In this document: piece after piece, positions 43,027-44,104 of the stretch
Numbering within the stretch: the stretch's first letter is position 1
Layout: the number at the start of each line of letters is the position of its first letter
Source of the DNA: Bacteroidales bacterium
GTDB lineage: Bacteria > Bacteroidota > Bacteroidia > Bacteroidales > P3
NCBI GenBank assembly: GCA_017522065.1
Contig: JAFXAD010000026.1
Span: 1 to 44,104 of the forward strand
DNA length: 44,104 bases
Reading direction: 5' to 3'
Position numbers and translations under genes: made by a program
Notes under the pieces: model-generated
Seen by the model: only the letters and a program-made list of their open reading frames with translations
Told to the model about the DNA's origin: nothing
Databases searched by the model: none

Positions 43027-44024
43027 TATTTGATATTTATATAAGGGTGCACTTGTTTTCCATCTTTTGGATAATAAACACCTCTTACCCATTCTTCAGA
43101 TATACGAGGAGAGGGGCATAAATTGTTGTATATATATTTAAAGCTGTCCGAGGAAAAAGCATATTGCGTTGAATAAGCATTTATCTCGCAGAACATTAAA
43201 TTACCATTTTTCATCTGATTCCTATAATGTTGTATGGCGTGTGTTGTCTCATGTATCATATTTGCCATTCCTATAGCAATATGCTCTTGGTAGTTGATCG
43301 GAATCACCCCATTTACCTCTTGAAATGTATTTACTTGAACATCGCCCTCCGAAGGATTGAAAGAATATCTTTTATCTTGGTCGTCTCCTAAATCATGCAA
43401 TCCAACAATAAAATCTTCCAGCAATTCTTTTTGATATTCCAAATCTGATAGTTCATTTTTTAAAGTGGATAGCTTTTTATCTTTTTTTGATGCTTTCATT
43501 TTTTCGTTGTTAGTTATTCTATCAATTTGTTTTCTCTTAGACTGAACCACCTTTAAAATGTCTGAAATTCTATTCTTTACAGCATTTTCCATCTTTTGAG
43601 CTTTTTCCTTATCCTCTGGTTTGTCCCATTCTTTCCCATCCGGGTCAACCAGTTTCACTGGATTCCAGGCGCAGTAGGCATACGGGCTGAGGTTCGGGTA
43701 CTTGTCCGACATTGGGTCTACACTCAAAAACAGGCCCGAAAGAGACGGGTCGTAGTACCTTGCTCCGAAGTAGTAAAAACCTGTTTCTGAGTCTTTTTCT
43801 TTGCCGGTGAAGGTATTACAACACAAACAGGGGTTATTGTATTCGTTATTAGTTAATTCCGAAGAAATACAAACGTGACATTTTTGAAAAAATGTACTAT
43901 CAAAACACTTTTTTGCACATAAGAATACACGGCCAAGTATAGGCGTCCTACTATCTGTTATGAGACAGTAGTTTATGTCCATTATGCAGTGAAAAGCTAC
44001 AAAATTATGATTTGATAGCAACAT
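43026..44024 (-). CDS. Rhs tip C with HExxH metallopeptidase domain
   Basis: The 332-residue frame starts with ATG (44024). Its first 70 residues are Cys-rich and resemble neither a signal nor an Rhs repeat. Residues 72-130 are the Rhs core end with the DPDG boundary. Next come a Lys/Glu-rich helical segment (about 135-205), probably a coiled coil, and a zinc-peptidase motif MIHETTHAIQHY: His258, Glu259 and His262, with Glu280 in FCEINAYSTQYAF as the likely third ligand of a gluzincin. It differs from tips A and B after the boundary. It is followed by the coupled lipoprotein gene. A TACATTTG element lies just upstream (44054-44061), so this cassette could be transcribed. Confidence 0.75.
   Translation of the reverse strand: MLLSNHNFVAFHCIMDINYCLITDSRTPILGRVFLCAKKCFDSTFFQKCHVCISSELTNNEYNNPCLCCNTFTGKEKDSETGFYYFGARYYDPSLSGLFLSVDPMSDKYPNLSPYAYCAWNPVKLVDPDGKEWDKPEDKEKAQKMENAVKNRISDILKVVQSKRKQIDRITNNEKMKASKKDKKLSTLKNELSDLEYQKELLEDFIVGLHDLGDDQDKRYSFNPSEGDVQVNTFQEVNGVIPINYQEHIAIGMANMIHETTHAIQHYRNQMKNGNLMFCEINAYSTQYAFSSDSFKYIYNNLCPSPRISEEWVRGVYYPKDGKQVHPYINIK
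43632..43814. repeat. Rhs core-end repeat, copy C
   Basis: Third copy of the core end, ending at the FTGKEKDSETG segment. The DNA upstream of that point shares nothing with copies A and B, so the recombination boundary differs. Confidence 0.85.
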
Positions 44025-44104
44025 GTTTATTGAGGAAAAATTTTGTGCAAATGTATGAAAAAAATACTATACATTATCATTTTTTACCACAACAAAAATA
44101 CAAC

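Overview
The window is chromosomal DNA of a member of the Bacteroidota, most likely order Bacteroidales. The evidence is a Bacteroidales-type division and cell-wall (dcw) cluster, an S46 dipeptidyl-peptidase, a FucP-type sugar transporter, Rhs proteins ending in the Bacteroidota form of the Rhs core, lipoproteins with a Cys after a short signal, and promoters of the TTTG / TAnnTTTG type. Species or genus cannot be fixed from sequence alone; Prevotellaceae or a near relative is a guess.

Layout. 1-2543 (minus): two secreted proteins of unknown role, the second cut by the left edge. 2733-3989 (minus): sugar transporter. 4053-8335 (minus): ATP synthase genes atpE-atpF-atpH-atpA-atpG, without atpB, atpC or atpD and with a 409-base structured gap between atpE and atpF. 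8576-13230 (minus): a lipoprotein-like TPR sensor kinase, its response regulator and nadB. 13294-14523: a 9-base tandem repeat, tRNA-Cys with a textbook terminator, and an rRNA/tRNA 2'-O-methyltransferase. 14607-16778 (minus): DPP7-like peptidase. 17211-32857 (plus): the dcw cluster mraZ-rsmH-ftsL-ftsI-murE-mraY-[murD remnant]-ftsW-murG-murC-ftsQ-ftsA-ftsZ, ending at a strong terminator. 32972-36528 (plus): EamA permease, CNNM/CBS membrane protein, a repeat-filled gap, and mnmA. 36538-38479 (minus): a tiny lipoprotein, guanine-deaminase-like enzyme and prfA. 38594-44024 (minus): an A+T-rich accessory region with three Rhs-tip modules, each followed directly by a lipoprotein gene.

How the genes work together. 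The dcw genes make lipid II (murE, mraY, murG, murC), export or polymerise it at the septum (ftsW, ftsI) and build the Z-ring (ftsQ, ftsL, ftsA, ftsZ). The most striking feature is that the murD position holds only a 181-residue reading frame equivalent to the C-terminal domain of MurD, with the substrate-binding residues replaced, yet in frame and abutting ftsW. The cell must carry a working murD elsewhere. FtsZ has an unusually long linker and MurC a His/Asp/Glu-rich insertion.

The right end looks like a store of polymorphic-toxin tips. Three different C-terminal domains, two with a clear HExxH zinc-protease motif and one with HExxE, follow the same roughly 60-residue Rhs core end. Each is coupled to its own lipoprotein, a candidate immunity protein. 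None has an export signal, and two lack an ATG start, so they may be orphan tips that act only after recombination into a full-length Rhs gene.
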